64,000 bases of DNA from Streptomyces sp. WMMB 322. GTDB lineage: Bacteria; Actinomycetota; Actinomycetes; Streptomycetales; Streptomycetaceae. The stretch is taken from positions 558,001-622,000 of the forward strand of contig NZ_FMHI01000001.1 of the NCBI RefSeq assembly GCF_900090145.1, read 5' to 3'. Below, piece by piece: positions 26,876-35,738 of this stretch (positions are counted from its first letter, which is position 1; each line of letters opens with the position of its first letter). The notes below the pieces were generated by a model, which worked only from the letters and a program-made list of their open reading frames with translations, made no database searches and had not been told where the DNA came from. The translations under genes were made by a program, and so were the position numbers.

Positions 26876-28178
26876 ATGACTGATGTTGTGAACGGGGCCG
26901 AGGCCGCCGTCAAGCCGTCGGAGCCGGCGGCCAGGGCGGGTACTGGGGCGGTGGATGAGCAACTGGTCGGGATGCTGGTCGACCGGGCTCGTGCTGAGGG
27001 GCTGCAGCTGACCGGTGAGGGCGGGCTGTTGCAGCAGTTGACCAAGCGGGTGCTGGTGTCCTCGCTCGAGGGTGAGATGACCGACCACCTCGGCTATGAG
27101 AAGCACGATGCGGCCGGGAAGAACGGCGGTAACTCCCGCAACGGGCGCCGGGTGAAGACGGTCACCACCGATGTCGGTCCCGTGGAGATCAGCGTGCCCC
27201 GTGATACCGAGGGCAGCTTCGAGCCGGGCATCGTGCGCAAGCGGCAGCGTCGCCTGTCGGGGGTGGATGAGATGGTCCTCCCGCTGTCCGCGAAGGGCCT
27301 GACCCATGGTGAGATATCGGCCCACCTGTCCGAGGTCTACGGCGCCAGTGTCTCCCGGCAGACGATCTCCACCATCACCGACTCGGTGATCGAGGGCATG
27401 AGCGAGTGGCAGAACCGGCCCTTGGACCCGGTCTACCCGGTGGTCTTCGTGGACGCCGTCCGTGTGAAGATCCGCGACGGCCAGGTCGCCAACCGCCCCA
27501 TCTACCTCGCCATGGGCGTCACCGTCGACGGGCACCGCGACATCCTCGGCATCTGGGCTGGCGACGGCGGCGAAGGCGCCAAGTACTGGCTGCAGGTCTT
27601 CACCGAGATCAAGAACCGCGGCGTCGAGGACATCCTGATGCTGGTCTGCGACGGACTGAAGGGACTGCCGGAGGATGTGGAGACCGTCTGGTCGGCCACG
27701 ATCGTGCAGACCTGCATCATCCACCTGTTGCGCAACAGTTTCCGCTACGCCTCCCGCGCGGACTGGGACAAGATCTCCAAGGCGCTCAGGCCCGTCTACA
27801 CCGCACCGACCGAGGAGGCCGCCACCACACGGTTCGGCGAGTTCTCCGAAACCTGGGGGACGGAAGTACCCGGCGACCATCAGATTGTGGAAGCGCTCCT
27901 GGGCCGAGTTCGTGCCCTTCCTCGCCTTCGACGTGGAGATCCGCAAGGTCATCTGCTCGACCAACGCGATCGAGTCCGTCAATGCCCGCATCCGCAAGGC
28001 CGTCCGCGCCCGCGGGCACTTCCCCAACGAGCAGGCCGCGCTGAAGTGCGTCTACATGGCGCTGATGTCTCTGGACCCCACCGGCAAGGGACGCCGCCGA
28101 TGGACCATGCGCTGGAAAGCGCCGCTGAACGCCTTCGAGATCGCCTTCGAAGGCCGGCTCTCCGCAGCCCGCCGCTGA
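26876..28178 (+). pseudogene. IS256-family (mutator-type) transposase with +1 frameshift
   Basis: The ATG at 26876 overlaps the context gatgactg. The frame encodes a standard IS256 transposase: N-terminal LLQQLTKRVLVSSLEGEMTD, the LGYEKHDAAGKNGGNSRNG box, the first catalytic Asp in VFVDAVRVKIRDG, the second in ILMLVCDGLKGLPE, and CIIHLLRNSFRY. At about 27855 a run of five G (acctgggggacgg) shifts the frame; with four G the protein continues as TWGRKYPATIRLW and on to the catalytic Glu region ICSTNAIESVNARIRK, ending at 28178. As read, the original frame runs on to 28237 with nonsense residues. The element is therefore probably inactive unless the extra G is a sequencing error or slippage restores the frame. 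Confidence 0.85.
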
Positions 28179-28200
28179 ACCAACCAACAACCACAGATCA

Positions 28201-28220
28201 ACCGTTCGTTGGACACACCC
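28201..28220 (-). repeat. Right terminal inverted repeat of IS256 element
   Basis: Reverse complement reads gggtgtgtccaacgaacggt, matching the left end at 19 of 20 positions. Confidence 0.85.
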
Positions 28221-28331
28221 AAATTTGCGTGCAATGAGGTGTGGCAGTAGGCAAGAACAGCAGACAGGGCAGCGTCAAGGTGCCAGGGGTGAGCGCGAGG
28301 TTCGCTTCACAGGGGTCACTGGGATGCCTTT

Positions 28332-29255
28332 TCACGGTGGCGGCTCAGTAAACGTCGGTTGCACATCATCGGAGCCACGCCACAGGTAGGCGGTGAGTTG
28401 TTCACCCTGGACGCGCTGGTCTTGCGGATTCTCCGGTAGAGGCCAGCGGACTTGGCGGTAGAGAGCGATGTGGTGAAGGTCGTACGCAGCCTCGATGAGA
28501 TTGCCGAAGTGCTGTGCTCGAGCCGGTATCACAACTCCGACCGCAGAGGTGGTCGTTACCAGCCCAATGAGCACGGTCAGTGGAGTGAGAGGGGCGAAGG
28601 CACAGAAAACCAGTCCCCAGATCGCCGTGCTGACGGAGTTGTCGAGGGATGCACGTGCTGACGTGAGCTCGTGGCGGGTGTCTTCGGGGAGAAGAAGCCA
28701 GAGCCGGGGCCACAGGGCGACGGTGTCGAGGCCGTATTTGTCGACGGGGCGGCGCTCAGCGGCACGCAAGATGTTGCCGATCGGCGTGGGCATGAAGTAT
28801 GCAGCTGATGAAGGCCGTCGACGTCGGTGCTGCTCCAGCCGCGCGTACGTCGCCTGGTCTGCCGCGTCGGGGTTGCCCGGCGCACGTACTTGAGCGTACG
28901 CCTGCTGCCAGGCGGTCGCCTCATGGGCAGCCCGCCCTGCGTACCAGGCAGCAAGCCGATGGCGAACCGGTGCGGCAAAGGACGGCCAGTAGCCTTCCAG
29001 CAGCCGCAGACAAGGTGTGACGAGGTGGGCGACGACGATTCCGGAGGCGGCAACGGCGAACAAGACGGTGAAGATGACCAGCATCTGGGCTGGAACGCCT
29101 TGTTGTTCCAGTCTTGTCAGGAGGGCTGACACTTCACGGCGGTCGTGGTGGATCCAGGCAATGAGTCCACCGAGCCAGAACACCAGCGCGTGTACGGAGA
29201 TGGCCGCCAGCCGGTCGGCGATTTTCCCGCTTAGGGCGTTCCAGAACGCGGTCAT
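28332..29255 (-). CDS. Membrane protein, third gene of CHAT operon
   Basis: A 307-residue protein starting at ATG 29255, three bases after the stop of the preceding gene. Membrane helices: SVHALVFWLGGLIAWI (about 20-36), LVIFTVLFAVAASGIVVAHLV (about 59-80) and a C-terminal hydrophobic region IWGLVFCAFAPLTPLTVLIGL with VTTTSAVGVVIPA (about 213-248). The middle (about 90-205) is soluble, rich in Arg, Ala and Gln. No catalytic motif is seen. Its tight coupling to a CHAT protease suggests it is either a membrane-acting effector or an anchor for the system; both are inference. The family is not recognised. Confidence 0.7.
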   Translation of the reverse strand: MTAFWNALSGKIADRLAAISVHALVFWLGGLIAWIHHDRREVSALLTRLEQQGVPAQMLVIFTVLFAVAASGIVVAHLVTPCLRLLEGYWPSFAAPVRHRLAAWYAGRAAHEATAWQQAYAQVRAPGNPDAADQATYARLEQHRRRRPSSAAYFMPTPIGNILRAAERRPVDKYGLDTVALWPRLWLLLPEDTRHELTSARASLDNSVSTAIWGLVFCAFAPLTPLTVLIGLVTTTSAVGVVIPARAQHFGNLIEAAYDLHHIALYRQVRWPLPENPQDQRVQGEQLTAYLWRGSDDVQPTFTEPPP

Positions 29256-29258
29256 GTG

Positions 29259-29723
29259 TCAGGACCGAGTGAGCGGGATGTGGTGTGTGGGGCACTCCGG
29301 CACGGAGGTGCCGACGTCGGGCCGATACCAAGTGTAGTCACCATTCGGGCATGTGAACCGGCCAGAATGCAGCACAGGTGCCGCGTCGCCGGGCGGCGCT
29401 GTGTCTGCTGAGGTGCGTAGCTGGTATTCCGGTTGGAGGTAGGGCGGCCGGAATTCCGGTGCGTCATGGAGAACCGCGACCAGGAATCCTCCGGTGCTGT
29501 CATTGCTGTCCAGCAATCTCCGCAGGCGCCCGGCCCTGTTCCCTTCCGCTGTCTCGGTGAGTAGATCGGCGATCTGCCGATCCAGTTCCTGCGCGGCCGG
29601 CCCCGCCAGCTGCCGCAAGTACGGGCGAATCGCGCGGGCTGCTTCCAGCACCCCGTCCTCCATTGCTGTCACGCCGAATCCCTTCCTTGTAATCCGCAGC
29701 CAGGGGACAAGCGAGGTACGCAT
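29259..29723 (-). CDS. Small protein with C-terminal CP/WYR/CP-H domain
   Basis: The ATG at 29723 has AAGGGGGG 5 bases upstream and lies 10 bases after the CHAT stop; the product is 154 residues. The N-terminal 90 residues are helical (EAARAIRPYLRQLAGPAAQE and LDRQIADLLTETAEG). The last 35 residues hold FTCPNGDYTWYRPDVG and VPECPTHHIPL: two CP-containing knuckles and a His that would make a small treble-clef or zinc-ribbon-like fold. This terminal motif is frequent in actinobacterial proteins encoded beside STAND or CHAT proteins, where it may act as an adaptor. It probably links the CHAT protein and the membrane protein on either side. Confidence 0.75.
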   Translation of the reverse strand: MRTSLVPWLRITRKGFGVTAMEDGVLEAARAIRPYLRQLAGPAAQELDRQIADLLTETAEGNRAGRLRRLLDSNDSTGGFLVAVLHDAPEFRPPYLQPEYQLRTSADTAPPGDAAPVLHSGRFTCPNGDYTWYRPDVGTSVPECPTHHIPLTRS

Positions 29724-29733
29724 AGACCCCCCT

Positions 29734-32700
29734 TCAGGCTCCGCTGTGGATGTGTGCCGCCCACACCGAGGGAGCCGCTGCCCAGACCGCACGCAGCCGA
29801 CGGGTCGCCGTGTGCAGGGCACGCGCTGCGTCATCCGTGCTGCCCGCGTTGATCAGCGACGTGTACACGTCGCGGGCGAGGTCGACGGCCTGACGGTCTC
29901 TGATCGACCACAGCGTGCCGATGACATGGCGGTAACCGGCGAGTTGGCAGGCTGACGACAGCTGGATGGCTTCGTCGGCCAATACAGCACCCGGTTGGGC
30001 CGTTGAGCACGCCGACAGGAACGCCAGATCCGCATCTGCAAGGCGCAGCCGGGCGATGTCGGTGACCGTCAGGGGTCTGGTTTCGTGATCATGGAGCGCG
30101 AGATGGCTGGAAGACGGGCTGAGCAGATCGCTGGAGGCGTGGCAGGCGAAGTGTGCCCGGCTCGCTTGTGGCAGCGCCTCCAGCACGCTGGCGTAGTTGG
30201 CTTGCGGGCCACGGAGGATCTGCACCGGTCCCGGCAGCAGCTCCCGAAGTAGTTCGGCTTCAGCCAGCGCTCCGGGGAGATCGGGGGTGTTTTTAGTGCG
30301 TGGCATCGTCACTATTAGAGTGCGGTGTTCACCGAGCGGGACATCAGCGTGGCCACGGCGTGCGTGGGTCAGCGCGCGTACGGTCGGGGTGTAGGAGGAG
30401 ACGACCCGGTCCAGCACCGTACGGGGGGCGGGTGTGAAACGGCTGTTGTGGTAGCCAGCGGCGTGCAGTGGCAGGAAGGACAGGAGTCCGGAAGGGCACC
30501 ACCACAGCCGGGGCCACGACTCGTCGTCTGCGGGTGTGCTGGTGATGCCCAATTCCTCCAGGACCGGACCGGCCACCGAGTCCCATAGCCACTGCAAGAC
30601 GGCGGTGAGCTTCTCTTCGGAGCGCTCAATAGTCTCGGTGGAGGTTCCGGGGCCTTCTTCCAGGGCCGATATGTACTGCAGTAAGTGGTCATACACGGCG
30701 TCAGGGGTCAGATTCGGCAGGGCCACAGGGCTCCGGACACCGAGCGGGGTGATGATCAGGGCATCGGAGCGGATGTGAGAGACGTTGATCAGAATGATGG
30801 GGCCGTCGGTGGCGGCGGTCGCCAGGTGATCGGCTGAAGGAGGGAGCAGGAAAGTCTCGAAGCCGGGCAGCATGCGGACTTCTGCGATGAGCTCGTCGAG
30901 TTGCTCCGCTTTCTCCCGGCGGTCCGGTATCGGATCAGCAGGCAGCGCTGACGGCGAGCTGCCACCGGTCAGGCCGACGGAGGCCGCAGTCTGCCCGAGT
31001 GCTCCCGGCTGGGAAGGCGCTTCCAGACTGTCCCGCAGTGCGGTGAACTTTTCGGCAAGTTCCGGATGACGCGCGGCAAGGTTGGTCAGGTCCGTGCGCG
31101 TGTCCAGAGCCTGGCTCAGCAGCACCCCGCGGGCCTCCTCGAAGAGCTCCACGGCACGTGCGGGGAGGCCGGCCTGCAAGCAGCAGGCTGTAGCTTCCGA
31201 GGCGAATCCACCGGACTCGGACAAGCGATGCTCTTGATCGGCGCGTGCGAGGCTGCGGGGTGCAACTCGCTCTAGCAGCGCCGTGGCTGACGCGAAGCAC
31301 TGCACTGCTTCCGTCCATCGCTCGCCCAAGACGGCCAGACTGCCCCAGCCGCGGGCTGCCCGCAGCCGCAGGGTAGGCGGAGCCGCCGCCATTTCCGCCG
31401 CCGAACGGTAGGCCGCCGCTCCGGCATCGAGATCACCAGGCGATCCTGTGTAGTTGAACCGCTGCTGCAGGGCGAGTCCGAGGCTGATCAGTATCGTGGC
31501 ACGGTGCGGTTGGTCCTCCGGGACGAGTGCGAGGGCAGACCTGCCGGCGGCTATTGCCTCGTCGAGGTCTCGCGTATCTTCGCTGCGTCGATACCGGTCC
31601 TGCAGGGCCCCGCAGAGGTTGGACAGTACCGATGCACGGCCCGGGTGGTTCTCCGGTACGGCCGCGACTGCGGCGCGTTGCAGATCGACTGCCTCGTCGA
31701 TGTCCGCGGAGTCTCCACTGTGGTCAAGGCGCTTTTGGCAGGCGTTGGAGAGATTGTTGAGCATTCCGATGCGTTGCGGGTGACCATCGGGGGTCGCCGC
31801 GAGGGCAGCGCGTTGCAGACGGATTGCCTCGTCGATGTCGGTCAATTCGCCGCTGCGGTCGAAACGGGCATGTAGAGCACTTGCCAGATGGGCAAGGTGG
31901 CTTGGAAGGGCGGTATGACCGGGTGGTGTTGCAGTGACTGCATCGCGTCCTGCGCTTACCGCAGCCTCCAAGTCGCTCAACTCGCCGAGCAAGTCGAACC
32001 TTTGCTGCAGGGCGCTGCTGAGATTGGTGAGGGCCGCGGCGCGTCCGTGGAATTCGTCCGCTGTATGCGACAGAGCGGCTCTGCTCAGGGTGATCGCGTC
32101 ATCCAAGTCATCGACGGAGCCCGTACGCTCGAACCGGGCGGCCAACGCGAGACCCAGGTTTACCTGTGCTCTTGCACGGTCGGCGCCTTGGCCGGGGGTG
32201 TCTGCCACTGAGGTTCGCCCCGTGCTGACTGCCTCGTCCAGATCATCGAGCGACCCGGTATGCGCATACCGGGCATGCAGTACCAGGGCTAGGCTGGAGA
32301 GGTACCCGCCGCGATCGGAATGCCCCTTCGGAGTCAGGGCTACGGCCTCCCGGGCCATGCTTACGGCTTGATCCAGGTCGGTGAGTTCCCCGGTGCGTTC
32401 GAACTTGGCCTTCAGAACGTTGCCCAGAACTCCTACCCGGTTGGCCCGCGCGGTGTGCTGCCGGGGCGTCAGGGCTACGGCCTCCCGGGCCATGCTTACG
32501 GCTTGATCTAAGTCGGTGAGTTCCCCGGTGCGTTCGAACTTTGCCCTCAGAGCCACGCTGAGATTGGACAGCACCGCTGGCCGGTCGGGGCTGCTGTCCG
32601 GGATGGCCTCGGCGGCCTCTTGTATTGCTGCTACACCCTTGTCAAGGTCGGCCATTTCCTCGGTGCGCTGGAACCGAATCAACAGCGCGTTGCCGGTATT

Positions 32701-33291
32701 GCCCAGCACTGCCGCGCGGTTGGGGTGTCCGGGCGGTGTCGATCTCGCCATCTCATGGCTCACCTCGATTGCCTCGTCGAGGTCGGCCAGTGTGCCGGTC
32801 GCGTTGAATCTGTCCTGCAACGCACTGCAGAGTCCGTGCAAGTGCCCGAATCTGTCCTGATCGTCATCTGGCGTAGCTGTCAGAAGTGCGCGGATAACGG
32901 TGATCACGTCATCCAAGTCACCGAGCGACCCAGCACGTGCATACCTCGTTTGGAGGGCTCCCAGCAGGTTGCCCAGTGTCCCGGTGCGTGAGGAGCCAGC
33001 ATGCTGTAACGCCGCAAGCGCGGATTGCCCTGCGCTCACCGCTTCGTCAAGGTCATTCGGTTCCCCGCTCTGCTGGAACCGAAGCAGACACGCACCGCAA
33101 AGATTGGACAGCCAGTCGGCTCTGCTCGGGTGATCGACCGGGCCCGAGGCCAGCGCCTGCCGCAGCAAGCCGATCGACTTTCCCAGCGCTTTCTGGTCTC
33201 CGGTGCGCAGTGCCTGATCCAGCAGATACGCAGCATGCCCGCCCAGAGTTCTGGGATCGGATGCCCCTCCTTGGCCTGCCGACGTGTTCAC
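29734..33291 (-). CDS. TPR-CHAT protease (caspase-like)
   Basis: An 1185-residue protein from GTG 33291 (GGGGGTG upstream). Residues about 20-700 are a long array of tetratricopeptide-like repeats of 45-47 residues, each with a DLDEAV ... LSNLCGALQ ... R-x-x-x-TG-x-x-DLD pattern. After a linker, the C-terminal 300 residues form a CHAT domain, a caspase-family Cys protease fold: the catalytic His is in RAHFACHASSD (about residue 1047) and the Cys in LAFLSACSTAQPG (about 1092), followed by GYRHVIGTLWSIRD, a strong CHAT motif. TPR-CHAT proteins act as regulated proteases in several bacterial conflict systems. It heads a tight three-gene operon. Two adjacent repeats are nearly identical at DNA level (see 32333-32540). 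Confidence 0.9.
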   Translation of the reverse strand: MNTSAGQGGASDPRTLGGHAAYLLDQALRTGDQKALGKSIGLLRQALASGPVDHPSRADWLSNLCGACLLRFQQSGEPNDLDEAVSAGQSALAALQHAGSSRTGTLGNLLGALQTRYARAGSLGDLDDVITVIRALLTATPDDDQDRFGHLHGLCSALQDRFNATGTLADLDEAIEVSHEMARSTPPGHPNRAAVLGNTGNALLIRFQRTEEMADLDKGVAAIQEAAEAIPDSSPDRPAVLSNLSVALRAKFERTGELTDLDQAVSMAREAVALTPRQHTARANRVGVLGNVLKAKFERTGELTDLDQAVSMAREAVALTPKGHSDRGGYLSSLALVLHARYAHTGSLDDLDEAVSTGRTSVADTPGQGADRARAQVNLGLALAARFERTGSVDDLDDAITLSRAALSHTADEFHGRAAALTNLSSALQQRFDLLGELSDLEAAVSAGRDAVTATPPGHTALPSHLAHLASALHARFDRSGELTDIDEAIRLQRAALAATPDGHPQRIGMLNNLSNACQKRLDHSGDSADIDEAVDLQRAAVAAVPENHPGRASVLSNLCGALQDRYRRSEDTRDLDEAIAAGRSALALVPEDQPHRATILISLGLALQQRFNYTGSPGDLDAGAAAYRSAAEMAAAPPTLRLRAARGWGSLAVLGERWTEAVQCFASATALLERVAPRSLARADQEHRLSESGGFASEATACCLQAGLPARAVELFEEARGVLLSQALDTRTDLTNLAARHPELAEKFTALRDSLEAPSQPGALGQTAASVGLTGGSSPSALPADPIPDRREKAEQLDELIAEVRMLPGFETFLLPPSADHLATAATDGPIILINVSHIRSDALIITPLGVRSPVALPNLTPDAVYDHLLQYISALEEGPGTSTETIERSEEKLTAVLQWLWDSVAGPVLEELGITSTPADDESWPRLWWCPSGLLSFLPLHAAGYHNSRFTPAPRTVLDRVVSSYTPTVRALTHARRGHADVPLGEHRTLIVTMPRTKNTPDLPGALAEAELLRELLPGPVQILRGPQANYASVLEALPQASRAHFACHASSDLLSPSSSHLALHDHETRPLTVTDIARLRLADADLAFLSACSTAQPGAVLADEAIQLSSACQLAGYRHVIGTLWSIRDRQAVDLARDVYTSLINAGSTDDAARALHTATRRLRAVWAAAPSVWAAHIHSGA
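32333..32540. repeat. Near-identical tandem TPR units within the CHAT gene
   Basis: The block at 32333-32405 recurs 135 bases (45 codons) later at 32468-32540 with only two or three differences (for example atccaggtcgg versus atctaagtcgg). Other repeats in the array are much more diverged, so this pair is a recent in-frame duplication or gene conversion. Confidence 0.8.
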
Positions 33292-33909
33292 CGCACCCCC
33301 GTGCCGTCGTCATGCTGCCGCCGCCGGCAACCCGTGCCAGTGGCCGATCAAGTAAGCAGAGAGACCTCTTGAGCTGGGTGGACGAGGTTCGTCGAAGGCT
33401 CTCCACGGTGGAAGGCACTCTCCAAGTGACGAAGCGTACCGGGTTGATTCGGCATGTCCATACCGGGTTCGGACTCACACTGGTCGTCTACAGGCAAGGG
33501 GGCGTTGCTGGACGGGATGGTCCGGGGGCTGGGACCAGCGCTATCTGGGGCGTTGGCGCCATGGGCAAGGGCGCGGATGTGCACGCTCCGGGGCAAGATC
33601 CTGCTGGCGTGGCCATTGGAGTGGCCCTGGACGGGGACTGGCTGGTCAATGTCGGCATGCTGCGGGCCCAGCCATTCTGCTGGCCGACTGTTCCGCCGGG
33701 GCGGGATCAGCCGTCGTCAACCGTCACCCCCTCGATACTGGAGTGGAGTTCTGGCCGTCATCCGCGGCTTCCTCAGCGAGTCGTGGCTGTTGCCCGGGGT
33801 CGGGGGGAGCCATGTGCACGGTGCCCGGTGTGCGGGACAGTTTGACCACCACGCCGGGGACGACGACTTGGCCTGCCTCGCTGTTCAGGGCTATGTCGTT
33901 ATCACGGTC
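33292..33909. other. Intergenic region, no convincing gene
   Basis: About 620 bases upstream of the CHAT operon and of the MFS fragment. Several open frames exist on the plus strand, yet none has a ribosome site plus protein-like residues. The part nearest 33300 must contain the CHAT operon promoter. The rest may be decayed sequence that once held the N-terminal half of the transporter. Confidence 0.4.
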
Positions 33910-33911
33910 GC

Positions 33912-34466
33912 TTGACCTACATAGCCAACGACATCGGACTCCCCGGAACCGTGGCCGTTGCGGTCAGCGCCGCGGTCGCGCTCGGGACGGCGCCGATGTT
34001 CGGCAAGCTCGCCGACCGAATCGGCCGGCTTCCGGTGTTCCTGGGCGGCGCGCTGGTCGGGATCGGCCTTGCATTCCCCTTCTTCTGGCTCCTCGATACA
34101 CGCTCGACCGGCTTGATCATCCTGGGCTTTGGCCATGTACGCGGTGTCGAACTCGCCAACTACGGCGTCCAGAGCACGTTCCTGGCCGAGCTGTTCCCCA
34201 CACGCATCCGCTACACCGGCACATCGTTCACCCACCACGCGACATCAATCATCGGCGGCGTCGCGCCGATGATTGCCACAGCTCTCGTGGCCGGAGCAGG
34301 TGGCGAGCCGTGGCCGGTGGTCGTCTACCTCATCGCCATGGGCTTGATGACGATTGCTGTGTTGACGCTCACTAAGGAGACGCGATCGGTCTCGCTTGAT
34401 GGAGACGATGGACACGAGGCGACAGAACGCACCCCCGAGAGGCCGGTGGTCGCGCAGGACACGTGA
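33912..34466 (+). pseudogene. MFS transporter, C-terminal half only
   Basis: The 184 visible residues are the last five to six membrane helices of a major facilitator of the metabolite-H+ symporter group: GKLADRIGRLPVFLGGALVG carries the G-x-x-x-D-R-x-G-R loop motif between helices 8 and 9, and FLAELFPTRIRYTGTSF is the conserved loop before helix 11. An intact protein would be about 430 residues; the first six helices are missing and the upstream DNA shows no trace in any frame. No ribosome site precedes the first Met. It sits just outside the BGC repeat, so the truncation may reflect the event that brought the cluster in. Confidence 0.8.
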
Positions 34467-34669
34467 GCGGCCCGCGGTAGCCGGGGGAAACACACTTCGT
34501 CGGCACGAGGCGCCACCGGCATCGCCGCGCGCTAGACCACCCTTCGAAGGGCCACCCGGCTCAAGGTCGGGCGGCGGCTCTTCGAGGTTGAACGGCTGTC
34601 AGGCGATGTCGGCTTCGCCGTCCAGGGCGGCAAATGCCTGTTGGGCCCTCCAGCAGCGAGCGGGCCATC

Positions 34670-34757
34670 TGGGAAACGATCACTCGTGGATTGGGAAACG
34701 ATCTTCGTGAGCCTGGGACGTTGCTGGTCAGACGTACTCGTGAACACCCCACCGCGG
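34670..34757 (+). repeat. BGC-flanking direct repeat, left copy
   Basis: Begins tgggaaacgatcact and ends with a 30-base block, identical in both copies, running from gttgctggtcagac to gtgaacaccc, then accgc. It pairs with 53281-53368 in the same orientation with roughly 80 percent identity. Inside each copy the word gggaaacgatc (or ggggaacgatc) occurs twice, 22 bases apart. It is probably the end of a lost insertion sequence or an attachment relic. Confidence 0.75.
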
Positions 34758-34922
34758 GCCGTTCTTGAGATAGCGCGAGAGCGGTTGACGAGATCCCGTT
34801 CGATCATGGAGATCGGACGGGATTCTTGCGTTTCCGAGGTCCGTTCGATGCGTGTTCGGGGTGGTGGGGCGGGGCGTGCAGTGCTGGAAGAGCCTGGCTA
34901 CGCAGCACCGCCCCTGTCAGGG

Positions 34923-34961
34923 CATGCCAGTTGGCCCCTCGGTCGGGGGCCGACTGGCATG
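34923..34961. terminator. Strong hairpin, probable bidirectional terminator
   Basis: Stem catgccagttggcccc (34923-34938) pairs with ggggccgactggcatg (34946-34961) around a seven-base loop tcggtcg; the only flaw is one G-T pair. It lies 25 bases beyond the end of the minus-strand PKS remnant frame, so it would terminate the minus arm of the BGC. Confidence 0.7.
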
Positions 34962-34986
34962 GATGTGGAGTTGTGCCGCTGCCTGG

Positions 34987-35620
34987 TCAGCTGCCCTGGG
35001 GTGGAGGTCGAATAGCCGTCTCGGGGGCTTCTGCCTGGGGCGGTGCGGCAGCCGGGATGGACTCGTAGTCCAGGTCGACCAGGTTGGATCCTGTGCGCAC
35101 CTCGAGCCAGGTATCCAGGATGTCGAGGTTGCCGACAGTGATCATGATGGCTGTGAGCAGGGTTTGCGCGACCTGCCCAGGTGCCGGACGGTGCTTCGGG
35201 TTGCCGATGTCCAACTCTTCGCCTTTCAGACGCCCAAAAGCGACAGCCCCATCCCCGGGTACTGGGTGCCGCCGCCGGAGAACATCAGCGCGACGTTCTT
35301 CCTGCCGGTGGTCGAGCGCAGCCGTTCGACCCGGTGCTGCTGCCGCTCGACGAACCGGGTGAGGTCCGCCGCGGTTGTCACCGGGGCGGATACTCGCCAG
35401 GAGTGGTGGGTGCGCCCGACGTTCGATGTGTAGCAGATGTCGGCGACGTCGCTGTCGTCCTTGCCGTTCATGAAGATGTTGAAGAATCCTGCATCGAAAT
35501 CCGCGAGTGAATCGATGTAGCCGGCGTCCGCGCACACGTCATCGGGAACGCCCTGCGGCAGACGGTCTGCCGGCAGCTTGCTGATACCGGTGCGGCCTTG
35601 AGTTGATGCACTGTCACGAG
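34987..35620 (-). pseudogene. Type I polyketide synthase remnant (KS start fused to AT start)
   Basis: On the minus strand from about 35620, one frame reads KLPADRLPQGVPDD then DAGYIDSLADFDAGFFNI, which is the start of a ketosynthase domain, and jumps directly to ICYTSNVGRTHHSWRVSA, ERLRSTTGRK and VALMFSGGGTQYPGMG, which are the KS-AT linker and the opening of an acyltransferase. The KS core with the catalytic Cys is deleted. This frame stops at 35226. A second frame continues 35214-34987 with protein-like residues (LLTAIMITVGNLDILDTWLE) of unknown origin. No complete PKS domain is present. It may be a relic of an ancestral, larger cluster. Confidence 0.6.
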
Positions 35621-35738
35621 TCGGCTGCTGCCGTACGGCGACTGAGCGGTGCACGGGTGCCCGTCGAGTGGTGCCGACGCGACGTTTGGCGGGGCTTGCG
35701 CGGACCGATTTCCTTCCAGGGGCCTCGTTGTCGCTCCT

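Larger units (their letters stand above)
26828..28220 (+). mobile_element. IS256-family insertion sequence
   Basis: Left end gggtgtgtacaacgaacggt (26828-26847) is matched by the inverted right end at 28201-28220 with one mismatch in 20 bases. The 1393-bp element encloses a single transposase of the IS256 mutator type, which is the usual size for this family. The eight bases outside each end differ (cctggcga on the left, aaatttgc on the right), so no target duplication is present. That implies a deletion or recombination at one side after insertion. Confidence 0.85.
34467..34986. other. BGC left flank: repeat, hairpin, no gene
   Basis: About 520 bases with no supported gene. It holds one copy of the 88-base repeat that also lies right of the BGC (34670-34757) and a strong hairpin at 34923-34961. 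Confidence 0.45.

Noticed and set aside
31500..33000. Possible CRISPR-like or satellite repeats
   Set aside because: The periodicity (135 bases) is the coding signature of TPR units, in frame, with diverged copies and no spacers.
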